A stretch of 64,000 nucleotides of DNA from Aricia agestis (GCF_905147365.1 NC_056423.1:12256501-12320500), one strand, 5' to 3'; shown: positions 30,881-42,442, numbered from the stretch's first letter. A program made the numbers and translations. The notes: generated by a model not told the origin, from the letters alone.

Positions 30881-30939
30881 CCCCTGTCTTGAGACCCGCA
30901 AAGATATTAGCATCTCCCGAATTCATCATCATTACATAC

Positions 30940-31065
30940 CGTTTCCTCTTCCTCCAGGGCTTTCATCAGCTCGTAGTAGAGCAGTTCCGCCTCCTCCGAA
31001 ATCTCCACCTTCTCCTCATCACTGTCACTGTCAATCTCACACGTGAGATCCGTTGGCAGATGCAT
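30940..31065 (-). CDS. Dys: Putative first coding exon of a short dystrophin isoform
   Basis: Minus-strand piece of 126 nt from ATG at 31,065-31,063 to donor GAAACG|gtatgt. It encodes 42 residues: MHLPTDLTCEIDSDSDEEKV, EISEEAELLYYELMKALEEE and ET. It is acidic, with a serine/aspartate cluster that could be a casein-kinase type site, and a predicted helix at the end. It ends in phase 0 and the dystrophin exon at 6,087 begins in phase 0, so the join reads ..ALEEEET-RVRTFTTSLDEL.. in one frame. The start context is GCCAAAATG; an in-frame TAA lies 18 nt upstream, so translation cannot begin earlier in this exon. The arrangement resembles internal-promoter isoforms such as fly Dp117. The link to dystrophin is inferred from phase, strand and position; the 42 residues have no homologue I recognise. 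Confidence 0.62.
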
Positions 31066-31200
31066 TTTGGCACTTTTTACACTTTACATTTACTACACTT
31101 GTAATTTACACTTCTAGTTTTATGTATGGCAATTGGCAGCAATCACATTATATATTTACACTTTAATGACACAGGTAAAATATCAAGTTTAGATTAAGCA
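31066..31200 (-). promoter_or_regulatory. Leader and candidate promoter of the short dystrophin isoform
   Basis: Upstream of the ATG at 31,065 the minus strand reads ATGTAAAGTGTAAAAAGTGC, i.e. a start codon followed at once by TAA (31,089-31,084). This is a minimal start-stop upstream ORF in frame with the main ATG if transcription begins further up. A TATA-like AAATATATAA lies at 31,157-31,148, about 83 nt before the main ATG, which would put a start site near 31,120. The region has no repeat insertion up to about 31,420. Confidence 0.35.
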
Positions 31201-31424
31201 ACTATAATTATTATTATCTGTTATCAGTTATCACTTACTCTTACAGTTTGCCTCTACACTTCACTTGATTATTTATTCGATATTATCCTTTATTTTAATT
31301 CACATTGTCTTTTTAAATTTAAACAAATTGTCTGCTTAAATTAAAAAATAAAAATAACATTGCACTACACTCTGTGGTTTGGTTAAATTTATTTAAAGTT
31401 TTCCATTGTTGATATTATACTTAA

Positions 31425-33114
31425 CTAGCTGTTGCCCGCGACTTCGTCCGCGTGGACTTCAGTTTATAGCGCGCGATGTCAACAAAATTGGTGTCAAAAG
31501 CTTTTATAAAAAAACCCTGGTACCCCTTAAATCAATACAGCTGTGCAGTGTTTAAACAATAAGTACTTCATTTTTGTATGTTAAACTTTATATATTATGC
31601 CAAATTTTAAAGCTTATTTAGCCCCCCAATTACACAACTTTACCCATAAACTATTTATCATTGATAGGTTTAGCCCCAATTTCACCAACGTCTGTTAGTG
31701 TTAACAGCTTGTTAAAATATCCTGTCTTCTCTTTCATTCATATGAAAAACAAAACAGCTAACGTGATACTAATTCGAGCATTAACTTTAACAGTCGTTGG
31801 TGAAATTTGGTCTTAAGGTTACGTCACTGCCTGCACAGATAAAGTACTGAGTTATTTAATACCGTAGAATAGATATAACAATCGAAAAAAATCGAGACTT
31901 AAATGTAGGATGATACCACCTCTTATAGAAAGACTTTTGAGCAAGCGTCAGCGCGATGTAGAAGACGCACGGCGCCATCTATTATGAATTTTTTGAACAA
32001 ATTTACGACCCTTACAACCCTTTTTTCCAGTAAAAAAGTAGCCTATGTCCTTTCTCAGGCTTTAGACTATCAGTATACAAAATTTCATTACAATCGGTTC
32101 GGTAGTTTTGGCGTTTGGCGTGAAAGCGAGACTGACAGACAGACAGACAGACAGACAGAGATACTTTCGCATTCATAATATTAGTACAGATTATGTGCAC
32201 ACTGCACAGCTGTTTTTGGGTATTTTGATTAATTAAGGGCCGCGCTACACCGGAATGGCAGCAGCCAGGCGAGCACTTTCAGCGCTGTCATTCCGGTGTA
32301 GCGCGGCCCTAAGAGGGGTACCACTTACCAGGGTTTTAAAAAGTTTTTAAATTTGACACAAATTTTGTTGACACCGCGCGCTATAAACTAAAGTCCACGC
32401 GGACGAAGTCGCGGGCAACAGCTAGTTATGAATAAAAACAATAATATATAATAAAGTAGGTACCGTATGATTAGTTCTGTTATAATAATGAAGTAAAAAA
32501 TAAAGCGCCATCTGTTTTCATATATTAGAATTAAAATGTTGATTGCATTGATATATTTTCTGGATGGAATATAGGCCAACACAACACACTCGAACTCCTT
32601 AGAAATGCAGTAGGAGTTCTATAAGATAAGATAGATTGATTATTATTTTAGCAAGTGATAATATTATTAAACATAATATTCTAACGTATTAAAAACTATA
32701 AACAAAAACATAATAACTAATAAGTATGATTAGTTTTATGTTCCAACGAAGTAAAAAAAAGCGCCATCTGTTGAATCGTATTAGAACTAAAATGTTCATT
32801 GCATCGCGTCGATATATTTCTGGATTTTTTATAATATTATACATAAAATATATTTAAGATTTTTGAAATATTATTTTAATACACATCCAAGACCCAGGAA
32901 CATTGAAAACTTTTTGTTCCGCCTGCGGGACTCGAACCCAGGACCCCCGGGATGAGCGCTGGCCACGCGCAATGCGAATTCATTTTCATCGATATTTTCA
33001 TGGAAATAAGATATTTTCCCACATCAAAATGTAGCCTATGTCCTTTCTCAGACTCTAGAATAACTGTGTACAAAATTTCATTGCAATCGGTTCAGTAATT
33101 TTGGCGTGAAAGCG

Positions 33115-33145
<31 letters not shown>

Positions 33146-33238
33146 GATACTTTCGCATTTATAATATTAGTTTTTGGCGTGAAAGTGAGACAGACAGACA
33201 GACAGACATACTTTCGCATTTATAATATTAGTATGGAT
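31425..33238. mobile_element. Composite Helitron-like block, copy 2
   Basis: Follows the order of 14,320-15,657: CTAGCTGTTGCCCGCGACTT to GACAGACAGACAGACAGAC, an inverted partial copy ending GCGGGCAACAGCTAG (32,425), then the part with a tRNA-like B box on the minus strand (GGGTTCGAGTCCCGCAGGCGG-like, 32,919-32,939). Extra relative to copy 1 are a MITE at 31,673-31,812 and inserted sequence around 32,560-32,760. It lies 360 bp upstream of the candidate dystrophin start codon. Confidence 0.7.
31673..31812. mobile_element. GCCC-ATTTCA MITE with 3-bp TTA duplication
   Basis: Ends GCCCCAATTTCACCAACG and CGTTGGTGAAATTTGGTC are inverted and flanked by TTA on both sides. The homologous place in copy 1 of the host (14,564-14,580, GATAGGTTTACGGTTACG) lacks the insert, giving an empty site. 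TTA duplication fits PIF/Harbinger-type movement. A relative lies at 63,676-63,821. Confidence 0.78.
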
Positions 33239-33276
33239 TAGTATAGAAGTATAGATACATAAAATATATTTAAGTA

Positions 33277-33667
33277 AAAAATAAAACGCCATCTGTTGAA
33301 TCGTATTAGAACTAAAATAAAATAAAACGCCATCTGTTGAATCGTATTAGAACTAAATTGCATCGATATATTTCTGGATTTTTTATAATATTATACATAA
33401 AATAATTATATTTAAGATTTTTGAAATATTATTTTGATACAATCCAAGACCCAGGAACATTGAAAACTTGTTCCGCCTGCGGGACTCGAACCCAGGACCC
33501 CCGGGATGAGCGCTGGCCTGCGCAATGCGAATAAATTTTCATCGATATTTTCATGGAAATAAGATATTTTCCCACATCAAAATGTAGCCTATGTCCTTTC
33601 TCAGACTCTAGAATAACTGTGTACAAAATTTCATTGCAATCGGTTCAGTAGTTTTGGCGTGAAAGCG

Positions 33668-33706
<39 letters not shown>

Positions 33707-33737
33707 GATACTTTCGCATTTATAATATTAGTATAGA
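33277..33737. mobile_element. Third copy of the B-box-bearing part, in tandem
   Basis: Repeats the third part of the composite block (CATCTGTTGAATCGTATTAG, CGCCTGCGGGACTCGAACCC, GGAAATAAGATATTTTCCC, (CAGA)n, CGCATTTATAATATTAG). Its first about 35 bp (AATAAAACGCCATCTGTTGA) are themselves repeated twice. It directly follows copy 2, forming a local tandem array. Confidence 0.65.
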
Positions 33738-35650
33738 TTATTATTATTAACTTCAAAATTACGCAGGGAACAATAAATGAAGCCATCTTTTTTGCATCAA
33801 GCCAATTCAAATCTGTATAAACGAAGCCTAGTAAACTTTAAAAACGTATCATTGTGAGAAACGTCTGTTCATTTAAAAAATACGCGGTAAACTAAACATA
33901 AATTACTCGCGAACAAACTTTTCTGTGAAAACATGAAACGTACCGTACGTTACAATAGCAAATCTGTTACATTGTCACTTTTTAATTCCGGTAAAACACG
34001 ATCAGTGTAACGTGAATAATTAAAAGTGTAACAAAAATAATCAAAAGTGTAAATCAAGTGTTGAAACAAAAGTGTGAAATTGGGGAACTAAAAATGGCGC
34101 GGCAAAGTTCATTGTTGAAATCTCGCGAATTAATGACACAGTGGACGAATTAATTATTCATTCAGACGCATAACTCACTGGACTTACACTTTTTAGGGAT
34201 CATCGGGATTTTGTATATAATCTTTATTATTTTAGGGAATTTTTGAACACGGTCTTTGCATAATATATTTCAATCAAGAGCGGGTCTAATTCTTTTTTAG
34301 CGGGAAAATACAACTACCCGGGAATTGATGCTACATAAAGGTCGGTCGTCCGTTGTCGAACTAAGATGTCAAGAAATACTCGGCCTTTCGAGTATGGTTT
34401 ATTTAGCACTTTATAAAGGACGCCAGGTGTCAGGAGGATAAATAAAAAAGTATATTATACAAACCTATTCTCAGGCCTAACGAATTTGTATGTTACAAAA
34501 CATTAAAATCGTTTAAGCCATTTTGGAGGACTTCGCGCACAAACAGAAACACTGACACGAGAATTTTATATGCTTACTTAAACGAATTTTAATTCTCCAA
34601 ATTGCAATTACTCTTTCAAGGCCTATGGCGCTTCCCAGTTAGTACCTAAACTAATTCTAGATCTCAGGCATTCAAATAAGACGTAGCAACCATTGCCAAG
34701 TATGAACTTAACCAAAAAGTAAACTTAAAGACATTTTAATAATAACCGACATGTTGGCAGAGACCCAGCCATCGTGTGGAGCCATGAGGTTTTGCAACTG
34801 CAGCAGCGGAAAACGCAGACGCATAGGTTTATGTTGATGAAAAAAAGTAATTAATTTACACGTATTACGAGTATGTCATGTAAATTAAATAAGAATACAA
34901 AAGTAGTTATAGGAAAGAAATCAATAGAAATGTTTTTCCCAAGTGTTCAAGAGCAAAATACTATAACTAAGTAATAATTTTATTCTAATTATATTATTTT
35001 CTGACAATATTATTAAATCAATAGCTGATATTTTTATCCTGATGTAAATAATATAGGTATTATTATTTACTTTAGAATAAAAATATCATAATTATTATGC
35101 TGCTGCTAATGAAATTAATTTGTTTATAATAATTATGTACTTATATTATGAATATATTTTTGCATTTTGTTAAATTAGACTTGTAAAATATTTACTTCAT
35201 TATAAATTGACGACCACGGACCAATGCAATGTAAATAAGATTTTAAGTAAATCGTGTATAGGAAGTCGGCAGAGACTAGGTATTAAGTAGATAAATAATT
35301 TCTCTACTTAATAGTCTCCGCAATACTCACTAAATACTTACAACAAAAATTATTATTGTAGTAAGTATTTAACTGAATAATTTATATTTTTTATGGCATA
35401 TTTGTATCGTATACGCAGTCTCTGCTGCGTCGCGCGTCGTCGCAGCCGCAAGACTTCGTGGCCACATGTAAGCGCGGCGTGATTTGTCGGCGTGCTAGGA
35501 TTTAACCGTCGCCGACGGGCTTAGATCGCCGACATGTTAGTTTTTCTTTTATCATAATTGAATTGTCTAGATTTTTTGGAATTCGGTCTTACCGTTGAAC
35601 CAGTTTTAAAAACATAATAGTTTTTAACGCAAACGTAAAAAATACGTTAT
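33738..35650. other. Upstream sequence, no recognised gene
   Basis: About 1.9 kb without a recognisable exon. It contains a plus-strand micro-ORF preceded by an A-rich leader-like stretch (34,094-34,153), a Helitron-like scrap near 34,430-34,560, and a GC-richer patch at 35,405-35,535 with no sustained open frame. Confidence 0.45.
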
Positions 35651-35653
35651 ATC

Positions 35654-35853
35654 CATACTATACTATAAAATATGGAAATTGTATCTGTCTGTTACCTCTT
35701 CACGCTCAAACCGCTGAACCGATTTTGCTGCAACTTGGTATGAAGATACTTTGAGTCCCGGACAAGGACATAGGATACTTTTATCCCTGGAAAATGTACG
35801 GTTCCAGCGGGATAAACGAATTTTAGTGCAACGAAGTTGGGGGCGTCGTCTAG
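35654..35853 (+). mobile_element. Helitron-like CTAG family copy
   Basis: CATACTATACTATAAAATAT, CTGTCTGTTACCTCTTCACG, CCGCTGAACCGATTTTGCTG, GAGTCCCGGACAAGGACATA and GTCGTCTAG. Near full length but with a shortened microsatellite. Confidence 0.65.
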
Positions 35854-36010
35854 TTTTAAATAATTTCTACTCCTCCATTACCGAAATTGAGTTAAACTGT
35901 AATGGAGCGAAATATTGGGACTCGTGTTCTGTGTAGACCAAATTAGTATAGCGACAGTTTAAATACGAAAGTATGGAAGCACAGGGTTGGTTCAATATAC
36001 TCTTAATCCA

Positions 36011-36236
36011 TCCATACTAATATTATAAATGCGAAAGTGTGTCTGTCTGTCTATCTGTCTTTCTGTCTGTCTGTTACCTCTTCACGCCCAAACCGCTGAA
36101 CCGAATTTGCTGAAATTCGGAATGGAAATACTTTGAGTCCCGGGAAAGGACATAGGATACTTTTTATCCCGGAAAAATGTACGGTTCCCGCGCGATAAAC
36201 GAATTTTGTTGCAACGGAGTTGCGGGCGTCATCTAG
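36011..36236 (+). mobile_element. Helitron-like CTAG family, complete copy
   Basis: TCCATACTAATATTATAAAT, a (TCTG)n run, CGCCCAAACCGCTGAACCG, CTTTGAGTCCCGGGAAAGG, CCGCGCGATAAACGAA, ACGGAGTTGCGGGCGTCATC and TAGT. One of the best preserved members. Confidence 0.75.
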
Positions 36237-36270
36237 TATAACATACAATTTACTCTAAGTATACCTATCT

Positions 36271-36424
36271 TAATATATAAAAATGGATTTTCAACTCTCT
36301 CTATCATCATCAATGGATCTAAAACTCGAAAACTGCTGAACGGATTGGGCTGATTTTAGTCTTAAAATATTCGTAGAATTCGTAGAGGTTTTAAAGTGAC
36401 ACGAAGTTCACCGGGACAGCTAGT
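36271..36424 (+). mobile_element. Short CTAG-ending repeat (family B), copy 3
   Basis: TATATAAAAATGGATTTTCA .. TGCTGAACGGATTGGGCTGA .. GTGACACGAAGTTCACCGGG .. ACAGCTAG. The next copy follows with no spacer. Confidence 0.7.
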
Positions 36425-36546
36425 AATATATAAAAATGGATTTTCAATTATGTTACTAACGCTAAAACTCGAAAACGGCTGAACGGATTGGGCTAAAAGT
36501 CCAGGGAAGGTTTTTAAGTGACACGAAGTTCACCGGGACAGCTAGT
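36425..36546 (+). mobile_element. Short CTAG-ending repeat (family B), copy 4, in tandem
   Basis: Begins directly at the CTAG of copy 3 (TAATATATAAAAATGGATTT) and ends GGGACAGCTAGT. An internal deletion removes the TTAGTCTTAAAATATTCG part. Confidence 0.7.
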
Positions 36547-37094
36547 GTTACAAATAAAAGTATCCTAAATTATCTTAATTAAGTCTTTTATATCCTTGTC
36601 TATCGAGCGATTCAACACATCAAACGACAAAGAGCCATTAAAATTACGAGTGTTAAGCGTAGAACTTTTATTATTTTTATTTCATCTTATTCTTACCAAA
36701 TGAAAATCAATTTCTTACCCAAGAATTCAAAGTGCTAACGGACCAAGCAGTCATGTCCAGGCTTAGCCTGTCTACAGAATATCAGTTAGGTTTATCTCAA
36801 TAAATAGTGCTTAAATAAGCCCTAGAGGAAGCGATGGCTTGTTACGCCTATCCAGGAATAGATCGGCTTAAGACCTAACTCAGTACCTAGGTTTCCTGTT
36901 TAAAAAAGATTTCCTTTTTGCGTGCGCGATTTATTCATTGGTATTTCAGTATTACATCTATGTTTTTGTTTACCGACTTACAAAAGGGGAATGTTATCTA
37001 CTCTAGTGCTAGAGTTGTCGACCAATCAGTCATAAGAGTTAACACGCTCCTAATTTTATGTAACGTTTAAGAATTGCTTTTTTAAATGTAAGCC

Positions 37095-37276
37095 TATATC
37101 TACTGGTATAATTTCCAGCAAAATCTGAAATAATTTTATACTTGGCGATCAAAACTATACTATGTCCTTTCCAGGGACGCAAATAATCTTCATACCCATC
37201 AAAATTAGTTAAGCTATTTAAGCGTTAAGAAGTAATAGAAAGACAAACTTTCGCATTTATATTATTAGTATGGATA
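37095..37276 (-). mobile_element. Helitron-like CTAG family, degraded
   Basis: CTATGTCCTTTCCAGGGACG, AATAATCTTCATACCCATC, AAGAAGTAATAGAAAGACAA and TTTCGCATTTATATTATTAG keep the family order on the minus strand; the other end is lost. Confidence 0.45.
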
Positions 37277-37660
37277 TCATTAACAAAATAGCACACAGTT
37301 GTCAGTAACACTAGAAATATGAGTTTATTATTAGCAATATTGCAAAAGATTATATTCGTTTAGTCCACTGCAAAAACTGATGTTGCTACATATCCTGTTA
37401 GCATAATATTGTAATAAGTAATAAATAATATTGATTAATTACCTGCCAATAATTATTTTTCTAAGCGAAACTTGTCTAGTGGTGTTGCACACTTTTTTGG
37501 AATAATTAAAAGATGATCAATCGTAATATCCACATATTATGATCGATCAGGTCGATCGAAAAGCCAAAAGAGGAATGAAAGTATCTCCTGTTACTAACGC
37601 CTAGCGAAAATCTATGACTGCAATGCTGTTTCGTTGTCACTTACAGTGCTACATGTTTTC

Positions 37661-38711
37661 AACCCCCGACAAAAAAGAGGGGTGTTATAAGTTTGACGCG
37701 TCTGTCTGTCTGTCTGTCTGTTTGTCTGTGTGTGTATCTGTCCGTGGCATCGTAGCGTCCAAACGGGTGGACCGATTTTGATCTAGTTTTTTTTGTTTGA
37801 AAGCTGACATGATCGAGAGTGTTCTTAGCTATAATTCATTATCATCAGCCTGCTCAGTGCTGGACAATCAGGGTTTATCTGGTTCATGAAAGGCCGTTAG
37901 CAACTTGTAGTCGTTTGATGGGTTTTATATACCATTCTAGTTGTGAATATACAATATACGTATACACATAATAATAGAAAGTTGTCCTGGTGTTGCAGCA
38001 TCACCTGGTAATCAATAGGATATCCAACTCCTCGCCAACTTAGGGCAGAGGTTTCGTGTTTGGGCTCATTTTGATTGCGACAACCAGTAAGAAGTAGATA
38101 AACACTAAATATTTACATGCTGCTACTGCAGCATCACCTGGATTCTATAGGAACCGAGCTTCGTATGAACCCAAAGTGGAGGTTTCATGTTTGGGCTCAT
38201 ATTGGGACATTGATAGATGGTAATCATGAGAATATTATGATTCTGTTGATAGGAATTAATATTCTGCACTATAACCAACACAAGTTTGAAAAATATGAAA
38301 TAAAATTAAATTAAGAAATTTAAAAAAACCCCCGCCAAACAACTTTAAAAAGTAATGAAATAATATTTACTGCCTTCAAGTTCAAATAATTCGTAACTTG
38401 TGTAAAGTCATATTTTAGTCCATAATTGTTGTCAAGGTGTGTCGGGGGACCGCTAATGTAGATGTTTGATTTCACATAACAAGTTTAAGGATCAATTCAC
38501 AGCGGACTGAATCGAGATAATCAGCGACTTGGCGGTTGTAGGTTGTAGTTTACTTGGCGGTCCCCCGACACACCTTGACAACAATTATGGACTAAAATAT
38601 TACTTTACACAAGTTAGGAATTGTTTTAACTTGAAGGCAGTAAATATTATTTCATTACTTTTTAAAGTTGTTTGGCGGGGGTTTTTATAAATTTCTTAAT
38701 TTAATTTTATT
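37661..38711 (+). mobile_element. 1.05-kb repeat with long inverted arms, copy B
   Basis: Starts AACCCCCGACAAAAAAGAGG and a (GTCT)n run, then the GTTGCAGCATCACCTGG and CTGCAGCATCACCTGGATT pair. It ends in inverted arms 38,299-38,453 and 38,556-38,711 (CCCCCGCCAAACAAC, GTGTGTCGGGGGACCGC). It is the opposite-orientation partner of 1,317-2,392. The opposite arrangement 36 kb apart could allow inversion by recombination. Confidence 0.75.
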
Positions 38712-39370
38712 TGTTTGTGAAATACACATAGTTTCAGTTTTTTCTAACAAAATTTGTGTCTTTGTTTTTAACCCCCCCAATAAAAGGGAGGTGTAACTTG
38801 TAAGTTTTAGTGTGTCTGTCCGTGGTATCGTAGCATCCAAACCGGCGCGGTGCGCGGTGGACCGATTTTGATTTAGTTATATTTTGTTTGTGTACACTGT
38901 ACAATGTACTTGTACATAGTAAATAAACGTCGGTATTATACATATTAAAGACATCAAAGTTATATTTTACGCCATTTTTCATTACTGCGGCGATACTTCA
39001 GTAATTTAATTGTTTAGAGCCCAGCTGCAAGAGTTATGTACCTTCGCACAGGCTGCGGACTGCGATTTAGAAGGTGACTTTTTTCTTTGTGTTTAAATTT
39101 TAAAACCTAAAACATTATTTAGAAAAACTTTGCACTTATATATATTCTTTATTTTACAAGATAATTGACATTCGAATTAAGTAAGAATAAAAATACGTGT
39201 CATGTTGATATTATTACAGAACGCTTTTGAACAAGAGTTGTCAAAAAACACTCTTTTTTACTAAAGTTAATTCATGCTTTTGGAAGCAACACTAAAACTG
39301 TGCTAAAACACAGATACGTCAAAGACTCTCCCCCACATTTACCAGTGGTTAAAAATATTGAATTGGTTGT

Positions 39371-39688
39371 TTTTTTTATGAAATGAGGGGGCAAACGAGC
39401 AAACGGGCCACCTGATGGAAAGCAATTTCCGTCGCCCATAGACACACGCGACGTCAGAAGAGCTGCAGGTGCGTTGCCGGCCTTTTAAGAGGGAATTACA
39501 GAGTAGGGGAGGTAAGGAAGGGCATAGGGAAGGTTAGGGAAGGGAAGGGTAGGGAATTGGGCCTCCGGTAAACTCACTCACTCGGCGAAACACAGCGCAA
39601 GCGCTGTTTCACGCCGGTTTTCTGTGAGCCCGTGGTATTTCTCCGGTCGAGCCGGCCCATTCGTGCCGAAGCATGGCTTTACCACGTA
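39371..39688 (-). mobile_element. SINE with LINE-derived tail
   Basis: Full order on the minus strand from ACGTGGTAAAGCCATGC through GGGCCGGCTCGACCGG, GAAACAGCGCTTGCGCTG, GAGTGAGTGAG, a pyrimidine run and GGCCGGCAACGCACCTGCAG to CCCCCTCATTTCAT and an A-run. Confidence 0.87.
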
Positions 39689-39887
39689 ACAAGGTTCAAC
39701 AGAGTACCACATTAATAACTTTGTGCAAAGGCGTGACGTGACGCGACCACGCCCAACGATTTTGACGCTGCACATCCGCTATGCGCTTCAACGACGCATT
39801 GTTTTAGTAATTATTCATAAGCCCAAAGTATTATTGCATTAAGAATAAAGGTAACAAGAAACGAAACGTTAAGCAGTGGGGCCAGGC

Positions 39888-40053
39888 CCCTTAGTCAAAA
39901 TGAATTCGCTAGTTTCGATAGCGAAGTTAGATGACAGAAACGTTCATGAGATTTGATAAAGGGCAAGGGCATGGGTTATGTCAAATCCTATACATTAAAG
40001 TTTACTAACACATTAAGTTTAAAGAAACTAGCGAATGCACTTTTACTAAGGAG
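39888..40053. mobile_element. MITE with about 28-bp terminal inverted repeats
   Basis: CCCCTTAGTCAAAATGAATT and CGCTAGTTTC at the left pair with GAAACTAGCG and AATGCACTTTTACTAAGGAG at the right; about 166 bp. No internal ORF and no other copy noticed. Confidence 0.6.
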
Positions 40054-41929
40054 TTAGGGTTTGTTATTTTACTATATTGTTAATTGTTATTTCAAACAGA
40101 CATAATATAGATGCCTGAACTTTGCATTTCATGAAGATTCTCCTGTCTTGTTTATATTTTTATAGGAAAAACCTCATCTTTAATCTAGTGCAGGCTACAT
40201 CCCATCCTAAGTTTTAAATCTTCTAGAGGAACACCACGTAATGCGGTAGTTTTATATTACTCTCACAAGTGGCAGTAAACATTTAAATCGCGCAAAGTTT
40301 AGTGGCATAGAGATTGCTCCTGGGAAATTGATGACGCCATTAAAATAAGAATGGCAGGACTAAACAATCTCTCAAGTGGAAGTATGTGACCGTCATATGT
40401 AAAGAGATAATACCAGCCACACAGGGCCTTTATGTCGACAACATAAGGACCACTTTCGTAGAAACCGAGGTAAAATAATCCCGGACTATAGGCTTGTAAA
40501 AGCTGAAAAATTCGGTCCTTTGTTACTTTATTCGGGACTAAATTCGGCCTTGTATTAGCTCGTGTTTTATTTTTTCGAGAAAAGTAAATCTTAACAACAA
40601 GGTCTTTTTATTGTCCCCTCGGATATTCTCATGTATATTCTACATGAATTTAGACTTTAGATAGACGATTTAGTTACTAGTTTCTAGATACATGAGTAAT
40701 GATATTTTGTTTTTCTTATTTAAAATAAAATTGCCACCATAGCAAATTAATGTAAAAATATCGTAAAAAATAAAAAATATCGAACGTCTGCGTCGGAGCG
40801 TTCACGAAACCGCTGCGTTTCCGCTGTCCGTCTTAACTCTTAAAGTTCATAAGGGGTCTTAAAAATGATACTGCACAATTTAATGCTATTTTTATTGGGG
40901 TCGACGCGCCGGCCATTGTGACGGCGGCCATTTTGGGAAATGTTATTTTTAACATTGCAACACTCGCTAATGTCACTTTAAGTAAGATTGATAAGCTTTT
41001 TATGGGCGACTCTGTAATTATTGATTTATGTTTAAAATATTTTATTGGCTTAGGTTGATATTGTAAATTATTGACAAAAAATAAATATTAAAAATGTATT
41101 AAGTATATATAATATTACAAATTGTAATTGTAAAGCTGATTGATTGATATTATATCCAATGCATTGGCTGTTATAACTTATGAACTATCTAACACTGAAA
41201 GAATTTTTCAAATCGGACCAGTAGTTCTTGAGATTAGCGCATTCAAACAAACAAACTAACAAACTCTTCCGCTCTATAATATTAGTATAGATAGTATAAG
41301 ATACTAGTACTAATATAGATATCAGATATGTTTCTTTTATAATGCACCTGCTGCCACTGAGAAAGAATATTTCTCTACAGTATGTTTATAATGTAGGATA
41401 AAATTGTTTAGTGTGAATTAAACAACGCTGAGCGGGTTAAAAAAATATTATTTGCGTTTGCAAGGGCAAAACCTTCATAATTGAAATCATGAAATAACCA
41501 ATCTATCCATATTGTTCTTTGAAGATATTGAAATTAAAAAAAACTTTTATCATATCGAAAAATCTAATATCAAAACCGCATTGACATTCCAGACATCTGA
41601 ATTCCGGGATTTGTCGCGTGCATCTGTGTGAGTGTGCAATGTTGCCAGCGTTAAATTTACCCCAGTTTCGGGGACAGTTGGCACCGACAAGCCTGTCAGG
41701 AACTTTTATTCCATTGTGCTCCATTCGCGATTTCAATTTTTACTGCTAAGTAATGATTCCTTTGTCCGGGCGTGGTGACATTTTAATTTAGAGATTCAAT
41801 TGCATGTGAATTGAAAATTGTCGTTGTCTACATTCACAATTATTAGTGTTTGCTGGATGTGATAGAGAAATAAGTAAGTAACTTGTAAATGTGATAGCAA
41901 ATTTTTTTGAGGACACGTGCTTTATTTAA
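40054..41929. other. Sequence without recognised gene
   Basis: Contains a GC-richer patch at 40,785-40,945 (GGAGCGTTCACGAAACCGC, CGACGCGCCGGCCATTGTG) and a Helitron-like scrap ending near 41,290 (CTATCTAACACTGAAAGAAT, as at 61,830). No exon with splice sites was found. Confidence 0.4.
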
Positions 41930-42104
41930 CTAGATGACGCACGCAACTCCGTTGCGCCAAAATTCGTTCATCGCGTGGGAACCTTACATTTTCTTCGGAT
42001 AAAAAGTATCCAATGTCCTTTCCCGGGACTCAAAGTATCTCCATACCCAGGAAAATCTGTTCAGTGTTTTGGGCGTGAAGAGGTAACAGACAGACACCAT
42101 AGCA
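41930..42104 (-). mobile_element. Helitron-like CTAG family copy
   Basis: CTAGATGACGCACGCAACTC, CGTTGCGCCAAAATTCGTTC, CAATGTCCTTTCCCGGGACT, GGGCGTGAAGAGGTAACAGA, then truncated in the microsatellite. Confidence 0.65.
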
Positions 42105-42442
42105 TTCCTAATGGATTCTGTTATTTTCTACCATTTTTATTGGTCGGGGGTAAAAATAGCGGAATTGGGATATGTTTGCGGCGAAACTGACAGATCATTC
42201 GTTCGGAAACTTTATTTACGCGATAGTTTATACGCGTTCGGAAATAGCTTATCGGGTTTATGGCTATTTACAGAGTGCAGTGCGATGTTTCGTGCATTCT
42301 CCAATGATGTCTATAAATAGAGAAGTTATCTGAAATAATCTCAATAATAAAATTAAGCTAGAAAATTAAAAAGAACACGCCGATGAAAAATTAATTAGAT
42401 AAACGCCTAATTTTCTAAGGCTGATGAGTGATGACTACATAA

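Larger units (their letters stand above)
6088..30939 (-). other. Large first intron of the short dystrophin isoform
   Basis: A 24.8-kb stretch between the putative first exon and the last spectrin-repeat exon. I found no further dystrophin-like exon on the minus strand. It is dominated by nested SINEs, LINE tails, Helitron-like pieces and fold-back MITEs, annotated separately. Long-isoform exons that must splice into 6,087 are not visible in the window, so they presumably lie further right. Confidence 0.6.

Noticed and set aside
6088..30939. Search for further dystrophin spectrin-repeat exons in the big intron and beyond 31 kb
   Set aside because: No splice-bounded GC-rich block with spectrin-like heptads and conserved tryptophans was found on the minus strand.
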